From: Cornus controversa | Taxonomy: Eukaryota; Streptophyta; Magnoliopsida; Cornales; Cornaceae | Direction of reading: 5' to 3' | Assembly: GCA_026545225.1 (NCBI GenBank) | Contig: CM048853.1 | Coordinates: forward strand, 42,982,755 to 43,046,754 | DNA: 64,000 nucleotides | Notes under the pieces: model-generated | What the model saw: only the letters and a program-made list of their open reading frames with translations | The model's database searches: none | What the model was told of the DNA's origin: nothing | Shown here: piece by piece, positions 45,911 to 57,607 of the stretch | Numbering within the stretch: the stretch's first letter is position 1 | Layout of the letters: each line of letters starts with the position of its first letter | Made by a program: the position numbers and the translations under genes

Positions 45911-46825
45911 GGGAGGCGATATCCGCACTCCACTTTTCCACAGTTGCACTCCACTAGCATTTTTCTTTTAAATAAAAGGACAAGAATGTCCCTAAACTCA
46001 TTAATAAATCATCCCTTATTTTATAATACCATAACTACCCTTTATACAATAAATTTAATTTTTTTTATTTCGTTTAGTAATTTCTATTGGGTTCTGACCA
46101 AAAAGAACTTTTTTTTATCCAGTCAAAAGTGATAATTTATTCAATAGAAATATCTAGTCAAAAGTGATAAAAGAGATAATGGGTACTCTATTTTTTTTAT
46201 ATTTTTTTTTTGGGTCCCGTCAAAATTAAGAGAATTTATTTAAAATGAAGAACCTTTTTTTTTGTATCATATATATATTTTTTTCAGTGATGTCTTATGA
46301 TCGAGATAATTTATTCAACAGAAATAATTTCTTTTGGGTCTTTTTCTTTTTTACAAATCATACTTCTTTTTTCTCGGTCATATCAAATAAAATAGTTTAT
46401 TCATCAGAAAAAAAAAAAAAAAATTGGTGTTTTTTTATTTTTTGCGTAGTATACTCTTCTTTGGGATCCTATAGAAAACTTTTTTTTTAATCTTTTTTTC
46501 AGTTCTTGTCAAAAGAAATACTTTATTCAATAAATATAACATTTTTTTTGTACTTAGACAATTTTTATTTTTTTAGATCTGACAAAAGAGAAAGAGATAA
46601 CTATTTTTTAATTTTTTTTTTTTTTTTTTTTTGTAGTTGTTTTTGCAATCTGTTAAAAGAGATTGGAAATATTAAATATTGGAGACAATGAGGGAATATC
46701 AGAAGGGGTAGTTGTGTAATTTTTTTAAAAAATAATCATTTATTTATGAAGTTAAGGTTATAAATGTCATTTTTAAAAAAATAGAAGTGTAAACGTAAAA
46801 AAAAGGAGTGCGAATATCGCCTCCC
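45911..46825. mobile_element. 0.9-kb TIR element in unit 1 (GGGAGGCGATAT ends)
   Basis: Inverted ends GGGAGGCGATATCCGCACTC and, on the other strand, GGGAGGCGATATTCGCACTC, with a perfect 8-bp duplication AAAAATTA (45903-45910 and 46826-46833). Unit 2 has the empty site at about 57440-57455 (AAAAATTAAAATAAC). The interior is T-rich with repeated TTTATTCA(A/T)(C/T)AGAAAT phrases and no transposase. Family not recognised. Confidence 0.85.
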
Positions 46826-46867
46826 AAAAATTAAAATAACTATATATGTGAAATGAAATTTGTTTTT

Positions 46868-46965
46868 AGTGAGAGGACTAATACACATTTTTGCTCACAT
46901 GAGGACTCGAACCCCTCGACCCTCCTCTTTGAAAATGTGAAGGTTATATCATGGAGCTACAAGCC
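46868..46965 (-). mobile_element. tRNA-derived SINE-like segment
   Basis: The minus strand reads GGGCTTGTAGCTCCATGATA (A-box-like), about 30 bases, then GGTCGAGGGGTTCGAGTCCT with a perfect B box GGTTCGAGTCC. In unit 2 (about 57500-57560) the B box remains but the A-box part is deleted. Confidence 0.5.
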
Positions 46966-47646
46966 CTTTGATGAAATGACACTTTTACCCATCTTGTATA
47001 ATTCGTTTTAATTCTCCATTCCTATAAAACACTAGATTATTATTCTCTATTTTATTTGCTTCGACTGGACTATGAAACTCAAGTTTTCCCCACTCATTTG
47101 CGGAATAGCCTAGAGGCCCTCTGTACTCAAGTATGATAATTAAACGGAACCTACTCGTCAATCCTCCTTTTTTGGGTTTAATGATCGATCAGTTTTCTAT
47201 TGTATTAGATATTTTGGTGAAAGCTTCTCAGTTTTGACACATGGTGACAAGAAGAAGACTACACACTTAATATATATATATATATGAAGTTGTTTTAATC
47301 TCTCTGAATGAAATGGAATAGAAAGTGAAATGATTTTGTTATAGACAATTAAGCATGTGTATAGAAATAGTCTAGTAAATCTTTTGCTCACAGAATATGC
47401 CAACATTTGTTTCAAAGTTGCTTCTTGCTTCCATAATTTATAACCATACATTAACCTACCAACAAAAAAACACTAAAAAAATTTCAAGACTAATATATTA
47501 AACCACTAAATCAATCATATCAACAAAACATATACTCCAATAAAACTATTCAACCCATGACACATTAATAGCTAATAAAATTCACCACCTAATTAAAAAC
47601 CATTCAAATATCTACATGGTTCCCAAGTCATGTTTCATTCAAACAT

Positions 47647-48261
47647 TCAAATATTATTACCGGCTTTGCTGAGAAGGCTAAAATAGAGTTGTGAACGGTA
47701 TGGATTCCAGAAAAGGCCAACCTCATCACCCATCTCCAAGTTCCTCCTGCTCTTGAACTCTTTGTTCCAGTTACAAGAAAGTAAATAGCTGTTTGTCTTC
47801 CATCTCTTGAGTGTCAGCTCATGTTTAGTCTTTGTATCAAAGTCGAAAACCGTAACCCTTATGCCATCCACAGTCCCACAATCTTTTGCTCGATCATTGT
47901 CCAACAGAGGGATTACATGTTTGTTCATTGATTCTTTCGGTAACAATAGCCTGCATGAACCATCCACATCACTTTTTGTCAGTCTCTTCTTGATTTTCCA
48001 AAGCTCTTCATCACCCAGCATGAGTCTTGTCATCTTTTCTTCTTCTTCATTAGTATAAAAACATATTTGTGAACTAATCCTCCTTTCTTTGGGTTTAGGA
48101 CCCAAACCCAAACAACAATATGGGTCAATCTCAATCATCTTCCTTTTCTTGATAATATTAATAATGGAAGACCGTAACGAAAGTTCCAGTGAAACTCCAC
48201 TATTTTCTGTGTCTTTGACTGGAGAGAAAAGACTCGGTGCAATAAAGAACTGTTTCTCCAT
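47647..48261 (-). CDS. B3-domain (DUF313-type) protein, copy 2, 204 residues
   Basis: Same length as copies 1 and 3 and uninterrupted. It differs from copy 1 only at residue 43 (I instead of V). The B3 blocks (LTKSDVDGSCRLLLPKE, GDEVGLFWNPYRSQLYF) and the N-terminal LELSL motif are retained. The upstream 150 bp (purine-rich on the sense strand) is also nearly identical, so basal promoter elements were duplicated with it. Downstream, the shared unit is shortened by the deletion at about 47268, so its 3' flank differs from copies 1 and 3 beyond about 380 bp. Presumed nuclear DNA-binding regulator; expression unknown. Confidence 0.87.
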   Translation of the reverse strand: MEKQFFIAPSLFSPVKDTENSGVSLELSLRSSIINIIKKRKMIEIDPYCCLGLGPKPKERRISSQICFYTNEEEEKMTRLMLGDEELWKIKKRLTKSDVDGSCRLLLPKESMNKHVIPLLDNDRAKDCGTVDGIRVTVFDFDTKTKHELTLKRWKTNSYLLSCNWNKEFKSRRNLEMGDEVGLFWNPYRSQLYFSLLSKAGNNI

Positions 48262-50436
48262 TTTTTGAAGCAGAAAGAAGAGTAAAAACAGAGAAGGCGA
48301 AAAATATAGGCCGGGTTTGGGTGATGAAAGAGAATGGGAATGGTATGTGAGAGAGTTAGGGTGATGAAAGAGAGAGTGAAGGCTTCTGTTTTCTTGGAAT
48401 AAAACTAATGATCAAGAATATGTATATGTATATATATATATATACACACACATATGCTTCCTAAATGAGTTTGAAGTGGTTATCATCAGGTTGGGAAACG
48501 TGTACATAAAGATAGATATATATATATATTGTTCATTGTTGTGTTCTTGGAATGAGACTACGGTTTCCTAAATGAGTTTGAAGTTAACTGAGACTACGTG
48601 ATGAGATCTTGAGACTAACGGCAGATGTTCATATCATAAGGTTACAGTTTAGGAAACGTGTACATAAAGATATATATGTATATATCTGTGGTAAATGTAC
48701 ATGCTATGTTTAAACATGTGCATGTGTGTGTATACATAATGGCACGCGGTTTCCTAACCTTCATGGTTTCAGCTTAGGAATTTAACCCAATCTAATCTGT
48801 TGTTGAAATTGGGCTGCTTACAACCTAGCCCAGCCTGTCAATTAAATATGCAGGTTTATTAGTGGAAAAGGTAACTTCTGATATGAAATATTAAAAACTT
48901 TTTCATAAGATTTCAAATTGTAATTATAAATTGAAAATTTGATATATAATGTAATTTTTTTTAGGGTAAACTGCAAAAAAAAAAAAACCCTTTACTATTT
49001 CACTTTTGTCCCTTTTAATTTTAATTTTTTTTCAAAATATCCCCCTTCAAGTAGCCGGAGGGGTGATTTAACAAAGAGAAGTTGGTCAAATATCACTATT
49101 TAGACATTGACTTTTCTCATATTTATTGAGACAAAAATGCCCCTATGATTTATTTTTATATTTTTTATTAATTAAAATACATAAAATAATATTTTAATCT
49201 AGATTAACTCAAAAGTGAACTCACATGCTTGGACCCGCGAGTAGGTTTGGGTCCACCATTTTTCAGCCCCGACCAGTAGTCGGAGATAATAAACTTCTTC
49301 AATTCCAGCTAGTACAATTAGAGGAGAGTTTTTATATATCTTCGATTTTTAAAAATTATAATCATTTCCTAGAGAAAAAGATTACTTTTTCTTAAAGGGT
49401 AATATGATAAATTACATTTAACAGTTAAGGGAAATACATTCTCTATTACCAAGCATAATCCGGCCAACAATAATATTCGAGGTTTTTTGACATTGATCGC
49501 ACAATATGATTGATTGATCGGAAAGAATATTTTTTCGACAATGAACAGTTGAGGGAAATAAATTCTCTATTACCAAGCATAGCCCGACCAACAATAATAT
49601 GCACAGTATGATTGGAGAGAATATATTTGTACAATTGGATTAGAAGTAAAGGGTGCTCACTAGTCACTAGATTACAATATGATGCAACATGAATATATAT
49701 AAATATAACATTGATTGATATATCTAATATACATAGCAAAGACATATATATCCAGCATATATATATAGATATATATATATATATATGTATGTATGTATGT
49801 ATATATTTATTTCTATGTATTCGATCTCTGTGATATCAAAATAAAAAGTAAGGAACTCTGGCGACTGGTGAGAGTTGAAAAAGGGTGGACCTGACTCTAT
49901 TTGCACGTCTGAGCATGTTGGTTTACTTTTTGGCTAATCTAGATTATAATAATATTTTATATATTAATATTTACCTTATGTTGCTAAATCTAATGGGATG
50001 ATTGCAACTACAATTAAGCGCGAGTATGAATCAACCCTATACATATATACATAATATACAACCTAACTCATAAAGGATTGCTACCAAAAACGTTCACACT
50101 TATTAAGAAACCTCGTACTAATCTTATTATAGCTTAAGTGCACCAAACTCAATATATTTTAGCAATTACAATCATATAATATTGAGTTTATCCAGTACCT
50201 TCAAGCATTTCAACCAATTGATTTTTGCATAGCCAACATATTTTATAAAAATTCTTGTATTTTCTTCAAATACATGGTGAATGGAGGATAGTTTGGGTTA
50301 AGAGGCAAATAAAAGGCCTAACTTGTTTTGTTGCCTTGCCTATGCTATGCAGAGAAGAAAGATTGTTTGTTTGTTTATTTTTTTTCATGCTTTTATATAG
50401 GAGAGAGCTTGTATGGATTGTACTACTGTGTGATTT

Positions 50437-51083
50437 TGATGCCGGACAAAATAACGATTATTCTGCAGGCTAATTTCAACAGATAATTCACAGGGAAGAA
50501 CAGAAGAGAATCGTCCCAAAACACAGAGAAAATCCTCTGGTGTTCAATTCAATATTATCAAATCAAAGGATGTCCCCAAAAATCAGCCCACAAGCCGAGC
50601 TATATAGCTAAAAATTGTCATTATCAAAATTTTACCAAAAATAGCAAAATTTCAATAATTATGCCAAAATGAAATACGTAATAAAAGAAGCAATTTGCCA
50701 AAAATCTTGCCCAAATCGAGTTCAGAATCACTTCCTAAATGACAAAAGAAATATTACCATAGACGGAAAAAAAAACTAAAATTGGGGATTCGAAAAGAAA
50801 AATAGCGAATTTTGACCTCAGAAAAGATACTCACCGAGCGGAGCTAGGTGGCCATGGCATGCGCACCGAAAAGAGCTTTCCGAATTGGGGTCATATATGC
50901 GGTTCTGATACTCGTAGCCAAAGTTATGGCCAAAATACCGAAACGCATCCAAAACTGCCCCAATTAAGAAAAGATCACAACTACTTGCAATCTTTGCGCT
51001 GATCTGCCAACTCAAGGTATCTCAGTGCCATCAGCGTGCCATCTAATAACTCAGTATCATCTGAATCGGATCCTCCTACATCA
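50437..51083 (-). repeat. 3' LTR of the Gypsy element
   Basis: 647 bp. Plus-strand ends are TGATGCCGGACAAA and CTCCTACATCA. It matches the other LTR with many substitutions and small indels, so the insertion is not recent even though the host unit duplication is older still. Confidence 0.9.
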
Positions 51084-51119
51084 GTCACCCCGAGTTGGAA
51101 AAAACTAGTCCTCGAGTTC

Positions 51120-51300
51120 ACAATAGCTTCATCGAAATTCATAAAATAAGGACTCAGGTGTTTCACATTAAAGACATCAGAAGTTCGCAAATGACTGGGG
51201 AGGCGCAATATATAGGTGTTATCATTGATCTTCTGTAGGATCTCATAGGGTCCAATCTTCCGTTTGAAATACCCCCAGAAAATTTCGAGCATGAGGTGGC
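51120..51300 (-). pseudogene. Gypsy polyprotein C-terminal remnant
   Basis: KRKIGPYEILQKINDNTYIL, RLPSHLRTSDVFNVKHLSPY is the chromodomain-like end of a Gypsy integrase. It directly adjoins the 3' LTR side and is cut off upstream at about 51300 by the foreign segment. Confidence 0.8.
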
Positions 51301-52124
51301 CAGTCTCATACACAAAACCTAGGAGAGACATACAACTGGTAGCAACAAGCATAGAATACAAAAGACAGACTAAAATAAATTCTAAAAGTCGAACAGAAAA
51401 TTCCACTGAATTGAAATAACCGATAAATAAATAGTTATATGCCTGGTAATACAATTTGAAAGTCCCGTAACGCAAGGACCCCTTAACCAGAATAACCACA
51501 AGTTTAAAACTCTAATTTAAAACCAATAACCAAAACCTCCAAAAGAGTTCATAGTCTGACCCTTGAATAAGAGGATAGGTTTCTACCCTGTGACCGATGA
51601 GAAGAAATGTCGCGTCTGCCACAACTAACCCTAAAACTATATCCTTGCAGTGGAACCTGTCCGAAACCTGAAATATCAACAAAGTGGGTTAAACCCACGA
51701 GCAAGTTCTATCTACTACATCCCAATCAGAGAACCAATATACATACCCTCAGTATAAGGGATACAAAAGAAAACAATAGATTTAACATACAAGCTATTCT
51801 TATTCCAGTTTCATGTTTTCAAAACAACAGTCATTAATTATAATATTTCACCCAAATCCATATTATGCAAAAGTGATCACATTTCTTAAGTTCAGCAGAA
51901 ATAAACATAACATAAAATAATATCAAATTTAAGCAATCCTAACATGCCACTATTTAATCTTTTGATACCTTAATAGGTATAGATATATACATACTAGTCA
52001 TTTCCTACTTAGTTCATGTTTTCAGAAGTAAAATCATCTTATACATTGTTTCAACAAACCCTTATCATCCAACAATGAACACATTCTTTAAGTTCAAAAG
52101 AAAGAAAACATATGCATACATGTA

Positions 52125-52423
52125 TAGATACCTTATTAGATATGGGCGATCCTGACACGCCAAATAAAATGTATAGATACCTTATTAGGTATGGGCGATC
52201 CTGACACGCCAAATAAAATGTATAGATCCCTTATTAGGTATGGGCGATCCTGACACACCGGGCAATCCTGACATGCTAAATAAAATGCATAGATACCTTA
52301 TTCGGTATGAGCGATCCTGACACGCCGGGCAATCCTTACATGCCAAATAAAATACATAGATACCTTATTAGGTATGGGAGATCCTGACACGCCGGGGAAT
52401 CCTTACATGCCAAAATAAAATGC
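52125..52423. repeat. Tandem array, 49/67-bp monomers, five copies
   Basis: Monomer TAGATACCTTATTAGGTATG, GGCGATCCTGACACGCC, AAATAAAATG. Two short copies are followed by three longer ones with an extra GGGCAATCCT(G/T)ACATGC. Inside each is the near-palindrome ATACCTTATTAGGTAT. Confidence 0.9.
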
Positions 52424-52689
52424 ATAGATACATTCCAATATGCAATATAAAATAACAAGGTGCATTATGATTTAAATTTGCACAAACCGTTATTTCAAAT
52501 AATCCAACATGAAATTATCATCATAAAATAAATCGTTCACAAGTAGACTATAATCAAGTATTTGATGGGCATTTATATCCTTAAAGAAAATTACATTCAA
52601 GTAAATCAAATTACTCAAACATCCATTATAGAAGCAATTTCTCAACTCAACCTTCAATGCACTCAAATATATGAGGGAGTCTAAACCTA

Positions 52690-53450
52690 ACTTTTATCTA
52701 GGTTTCTGGGCATATTCTACTGCTAAGAGCCCTATTAAATCATGCTGGAATTTCCTAGAATTTTTGAGAATTTTAAAAATATTTTTTTTTTCTAGCAAAA
52801 AGAAAATAAACATAATTTGAGGCATACTTTCACAACCAACACAATCACAAGGGAGACTCATTTTCACATGAAATTTAAAACCTAGGTGCATTTTAATCCT
52901 ATAAATTTACCTAAATTTTTCTAGAATTTTTTGGAATTTTAAAATATTTTCTAAAAATAAAAGAATGCGAAAATCCAACTTTTGGACACTTAGAAAAAAT
53001 CAATTGAGCCACAAGGGAAGATTATTTTGAGTTGAAACTTTAAACCCAAGTATATATAGCCTCCAGAAAGTTTTATTAAAAATTTGGGAATTTTTGGAGT
53101 TGTAAAAGTATTTTCTAAAATTATAAAAAGTGAAAAAGACAACTTTTGGGCACTTTAAAAATTAATTGGACAACAAGGGAAAATTATTTTGAGTTGAAAA
53201 TTTAAAACCATGTGTATTTATCCTCCAGAGAATTACAGTAAAAATTTCGGAATTTTTGGAAATTTCTAAGTATTTTCTAAAATTAAAGAAGCTAAAAAAA
53301 ACAGTTTTTGGACACTTTAAAAATTAATTTAATGAGAATGGTAAGTCATTTGTATATGAAATTTAAACCCCAAGCTCCTTAATCTCCCAGGAAGTTGATA
53401 TCAAATTTTTGGAATTTTTAGAATTATAAAAGTATTTTTAAAAAATGATT
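52690..53450. repeat. Diverged ~160-bp periodic repeat, 4-5 copies
   Basis: Repeated phrases GGAATTTTTGGA, GTATTTTCTAAAATTA, AACTTTTGGACACTTTAAAA, AGGGAAAATTATTTTGAGTT and AAATTTAAAACC recur in order about every 160 bp. Such periodic AT-rich stretches are known from LTR-adjacent regions of plant Gypsy elements. Confidence 0.7.
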
Positions 53451-53586
53451 TTTTCCAATTTTCAAAATTTTCCAAAAATTTCAAAATTACAAAAGAAATA
53501 TCAAAACTATCCGGAATGGGCCCATATTGGACCCGGAGGTGGGCCCCCGCGAGTGGGCCCAAAAATAGTTTTCCGGTCACCGGCAT

Positions 53587-54413
53587 GCGCTCCGTCCTTA
53601 ACATATCAAAAACAGCATGGAGGTGATCAAAGTGTGACGCCCATGTCGGGCTATAAATGAGGATGTCGTCGAAGTAAACTACAACGAATTTCCCAATGAA
53701 AGGCCATAAAACCTGATGCATAAATCTCATAAATATGTTGGGCGCATTGGACAACCCAAAAGGCATGACCATCCACTCATACAACCCATGTTGCGTCTTA
53801 AACGCTATCTTCCACTCATCCCCATGCCTTATTATGATCTGGTGGTATCCGCTTTTAAGGTCAATTTTTGAGAAGACCTTAGAACTAGACAGCTGGTCTA
53901 ATATATCATTTAGACGGGGAATTGGAAACCTGTATTTCACTATAATCCTGTTGATTGCTCTACTATCAACACACACATACGCCAAGAGCCATCTTTCTTT
54001 GGCACCAGTAGAGCAGGAACTGCACATGGGCTCATACTCTCACGGATGTAACCCCTCTCCAACAACTCTACCACTTGTCACTGCAACTCTTCAACTTCCT
54101 TGGGACTGAGGTGATACATCGGTCGATTAGGCAAATTGGACCCCGGAACAAGGTCGATCTGATGTTGAATATCCCTCATAGGCGGCAACCCAGGAGGAAG
54201 ATCCTCTGGCATCAGGTCAGAAAACTCTGTTAGTAGCAGTTGCACCTCTGCTGGTAAATCTGGATTCACGTCTGCTGCACTATTCCCACAAGGCAGCAGA
54301 GCATAGACCACGTCTCCACGCTCATTCTCTACTAAAAACCTGGACATAGAAAGTAGGTTAGTATTATTGGCTACCGGGTTAGGAGTGGTTCCTTCCCGAC
54401 GAGGTGCTAACAT
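53587..54413 (-). pseudogene. Gypsy reverse transcriptase, truncated
   Basis: The pre-RT linker (LPPGLPPMRDIQHQIDLVPG, PMYHLSPKEVEEL) is followed by a stop and a frameshift near 54000-54075, then [55 protein letters not shown] and the catalytic [14 protein letters not shown] homology stops abruptly at about 53587 (..MLRTERM), where foreign repeat sequence begins. Confidence 0.9.
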
Positions 54414-54536
54414 AATGTTCTTCCCCTTGATGCTAAAGGAATATGTATTTTTTCGCCCATCATGAATAACACTGTGATCATACTGTCAAGGTCTACCTAA
54501 CAATAAATGACAAGTATCCATAGACACAACATCACA

Positions 54537-54920
54537 CTAAGTATTATCAAAATATTTCCTACCGATTGAAAAAGACACTAGGCATTGCCTATCTACTGTT
54601 ACCTCACTGACTTTATTCAGCCATGACAATTTGTACGACTTGGGATGACAATCTGTCTTCAACTGCAATTTCTGGACAGCCTTTTCAGACACTACGTTCT
54701 CATAACTGCCACTATCAATGATTATCTTGTAGACTTTATCTGCAACTGTACAGGTCGTGTGAAAAATATTAGTTCTTAACCAATCATCTCCTGAATCGCC
54801 CTTGGGAGTCAGTAGACTCTTACGAACAACCAAAGTCTCATGGCCATCTCCATACATCACATCTCTATCTTCATCATCATCATACACAGGTTCTCGAAGC
54901 TCCTCAGTTTCGTCTACCAC
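54537..54920 (-). pseudogene. Gypsy aspartic protease region
   Basis: Contains the active-site sequence KIIIDSGSYENVVSEKAV, where DSG is the retroviral-type aspartic protease triad, followed by LSWLNKVSEVTVDRQCLVSF. It lies between gag and RT as expected. A stop follows shortly after FDNT. Confidence 0.85.
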
Positions 54921-54959
54921 GTCTTCCTCAATCAGGAGATTTTTGCCCTTCTGACTAGC

Positions 54960-55015
54960 AGGCTTCCTGCACTCAGTTGCTCTATATCCTTGTTCACCAC
55001 ATCTGAAACATCTAA
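54960..55015 (-). other. Gag zinc knuckle with His-to-Tyr change
   Basis: Reads CFRCGEQGYRATEC. The CX2CX4HX4C knuckle that binds nucleic acid has Y in place of the zinc-binding H, consistent with a C-to-T mutation and loss of function. Confidence 0.75.
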
Positions 55016-55166
55016 TATTTGAGTTAGCATTACCCTGCGGTGGTTACTGGGTAGGACGGGATTCTTGAGGGCGAACTAGCCGATTGCTTTGATCGCTCTT
55101 GATCATTGGCCTCCTATTATGCTATTTTTCCACAGCAAGTGCGCGTTGGTATACTTCAGAAACAGT

Positions 55167-55559
55167 CTAAAGCGAGTGAAGGCTAAGGATATCATGTACA
55201 GGCTGTAGCAATCCTCTCAAATACTGTGCCACCATCTGCTCTTTCGTCTCAGATAAATCATTCCGAGCTATCAATTGATAGAACTCCTCCGTGTAATCAT
55301 CAACTGATCTCGTGCCTTGTCTCAACGAATGAAGTCGCTGAAACAAGGTTTGACTGTAGTCAAATGGAAAGAAGTGACCCTTCATCTTCTTCTTTATCCT
55401 CTCCCAATCAGTGATCTTGGCCTTGCCCTGCCTGTCTCGTGATCGCCTCAACTGCTCCCACCATGCAAATGCTCTGCCTTTGAGTTTGATGGTGACCAGT
55501 TTCACTTTGACACAATCTGGGACTTCCTTATACTCAAAAATACTCTCTACTTCATTCAA
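55167..55559 (-). pseudogene. Gypsy gag fragment
   Basis: Retrotransposon gag domain: KLKGRAFAWWEQLRRSRDRQ, WERIKKKMKGHFFPFDYSQT, LFQRLHSLRQGTRSVDDYTE, EFYQLIARNDLSETKEQMVA. The frame continues upstream (AERFVDWLNEVES) behind a stop, so the gag is broken at its N-terminal side. Gag would form the virus-like particle shell. Confidence 0.88.
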
Positions 55560-55917
55560 CCAATCGACAAATCTTTCGGCCTATAACATACCAGAAAACT
55601 CAGGGAGATCCACTCTGAAATCGAGGTCTCCATGACGATCCTCCCGACCACAGTGCTCCTAGAATCGAGCACAATTGTGGAACGGGTTTTCAAAACTGGA
55701 ATCAAAATCGTGATCTTCCATCTCACGATCAATGAAAGCCTGCGTCGTTAGACCCTGGGTTAACTCTGCAACTTGCCTCTGTAAATCCTCAATCATCACA
55801 TCCTGAACACTACGATCACAGTGTGGGACTTCCTCGTTCGAAACCTACTCACGACAACCACGACCACAACCACCAGCCATGGAAACTGATGAAATCTCAC
55901 CCTAGGAAGATGCTGAA

Positions 55918-55929
55918 GCTCTGATACCA
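55918..55929 (-). other. Primer-binding site, initiator tRNA-Met
   Basis: The minus strand reads TGGTATCAGAGC two bases inside the 5' LTR, the standard plant initiator-Met primer site. Confidence 0.9.
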
Positions 55930-55931
55930 AC

Positions 55932-56547
55932 TGACGCCAGACAGAATAACGATTATTCTGTAGTCTAGTTTCAACAGATAATTCACAGGAAAGAACACAA
56001 GAGAATCGCCCCAAAACACCTAAAAAATCCTCTAGTGTTCAATTCAATATTATCAAATCAAAGTATATCCCCAAAAATCAGCCCATAAGCCGGGCTGTAT
56101 AGCTAAAAATCGTCATTATCAGAATTTTATCAAAAATAGCAAAATCCCAATAATCATACCAAAATGAAATACGTAATAAAAGAAGTAATTTGCTAAAAAT
56201 CTAGCCCAAATCGAGTTCAGAATCACTTCCTAAATGACAAAAAAAATATTACCATAAATGGAAAAAAAACTACAAATGGGGATTCCAAAGGGAAAACAGC
56301 GGATTTTGACCTTGGAAAAGATACGCACCGAGCGGAGCCGGGTGGCCAAGACGTGCACGCCGAAAAGAGCTTTTCGAATTGGGGTCGTATATGCGATTCT
56401 GATATCCATAGCCAAAGTTATGGCCAAAATACCAAAATGCACCCAAACCTGCCATCTTTGCGTTGATCTACCAACTCAAGGTATCTCAGTGTCATCAACG
56501 TGTCATCTGACAACTCAGCATCATCTGACTCGGATCCTCCTGCATCA
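55932..56547 (-). repeat. 5' LTR of the Gypsy element
   Basis: 616 bp. Plus-strand ends are TGACGCCAGACAGA and CTCCTGCATCA. It lacks about 30 bp present in the other LTR near its right end. Confidence 0.9.
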
Positions 56548-56552
56548 GATTT

Positions 56553-57607
56553 GTTCTAATAAAAGTCTTTCTTGCCATGAATAAAAAAATATTATATATA
56601 TATATAGAATTCACTTTTTAGGTTAATAATGATCCAACTTTTTTTCATTATATAGAATTGAAGTTAAAAAATCCCATTTTATTCATGACCTAAATCTTCA
56701 AAAGTGACTGAAATAGCCTTATATACTAACCACATTTGTGTAAAATAATTCCTCTAAATCTAACAAATTGATTCATCACATATGTTGGATGTGAACTTTT
56801 ACTATTCTTTTATAAAAATACTAAGTTTCTAAATATTTTTTCTCCAATTAAAAATTATGGTTTTAAAAGAAAAGCAATCATGGTTAGAGCATTCATAATA
56901 GAATCTAAAAGTAAAATTTGAGTTTACGAATTAGTATTTGATATGTATCGTGACAATGAAAAATCAAAATTCATGAGAAGGAAAAGATCAAATCAACCAA
57001 TTTTTTTTAGACCAACTACAAAAACAAATTTATGTAACAACCTCTTGTGAAGTACTATATGGTACTATTATTTGTCAAAGAAAAAAAAAACTAATAATGA
57101 CAGTGCTATCACTGTTACCATTATTGTTCTAACTTTCGTGAAGTTTGTCTTAATTGCACACTGCACTAAATTCATACATTTTATTGCATCGATATTTCTT
57201 TAAACTCATAATGATTTAGAGGCCGATCGGACTTGATCCAATTTTTTTTTATTTGAGTGGAGTAGTAGACCCCACCACATGATATCACGGTGATGTCCTA
57301 TATGTGGCCTACCATACCACTCACATAAGACTATTCTCGGACTAGTCCGATTTGGACTCTCTATCATTACTCTTAACGGATTATCACTCGTAGACTTCAA
57401 ATTTATGTGTTAAATGTCTATTATATCTCCAACATTATAGTAGTACAAAAATTAAAATAACTATATATGTTAAATGACATTTTTTTTTTAGTTGAGAGGA
57501 CTCATACACATTTTTGCTCACATCACGACTCGAACCCTCGACCCTCCTCTTTGAGGATGTGGAGATGAAATGACACTTTTACCCATCTTGCATAATTCGT
57601 TTTAATT
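56553..57607. other. Unit 2 intergenic sequence resumed after the retrotransposon
   Basis: Continues the unit exactly where it stopped at 50436; matches unit 1 from about 45056 to 47013 minus the TIR element. No gene. Confidence 0.8.

Larger units (their letters stand above)
39344..47013. repeat. Tandem B3-locus unit 1 (7.67 kb with two insertions)
   Basis: Each unit starts at CTCCATTCCTATAAAA (39344, 47014, 57608) and contains kinesin-tail residue, the B3 gene on the minus strand, its CT/GA-rich upstream region and several kb of shared intergenic DNA. Unit 1 carries a MULE-like insertion (42518-43786) and a TIR element (45911-46825). Without them it is about 5.5 kb. Confidence 0.9.
51300..53587. 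mobile_element. Foreign repeat segment replacing RNase H and integrase core
   Basis: 2.3 kb without homology to Gypsy coding sequence, joined directly to RT at one end and to the integrase tail at the other. It contains a tandem array (52125-52423), a diverged ~160-bp periodic repeat (about 52690-53450) and a GGGCCC-rich end (about 53515-53560). This looks like LTR-type sequence of another retroelement family. No target duplication was found, so it may have come in by insertion with deletion or by recombination. Confidence 0.55.
50437..56547 (-). mobile_element. Defective Ty3/Gypsy LTR retrotransposon in unit 2
   Basis: 6.1 kb between 5-bp duplications GATTT (50432-50436 and 56548-56552), with unit 1 showing the single GATTT at the empty site. 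LTRs at 50437-51083 and 55932-56547 both run TG..CA. A primer-binding site for initiator tRNA-Met adjoins the 5' (right-hand) LTR. On the minus strand the order gag, CCHC knuckle, protease, reverse transcriptase is that of Gypsy (without integrase, which precedes RT only in Copia). RNase H and most of integrase are missing and replaced by unrelated repeat DNA. Stops and frameshifts break the polyprotein, so it is immobile. Confidence 0.93.
47014..57607. repeat. Tandem B3-locus unit 2 (10.6 kb including a 6.1-kb retrotransposon)
   Basis: Same start and order as unit 1, but about 820 bp (the counterpart of about 39605-40425, including the last kinesin exon) is deleted near 47268, where a short TA run marks the join. 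It lacks the two unit 1 insertions and carries the Gypsy element at 50437-56547. Confidence 0.9.

Noticed and set aside
46245..46691. Phenylalanine-rich ORFs inside the TIR element
   Set aside because: Translate T-runs. Not a transposase.
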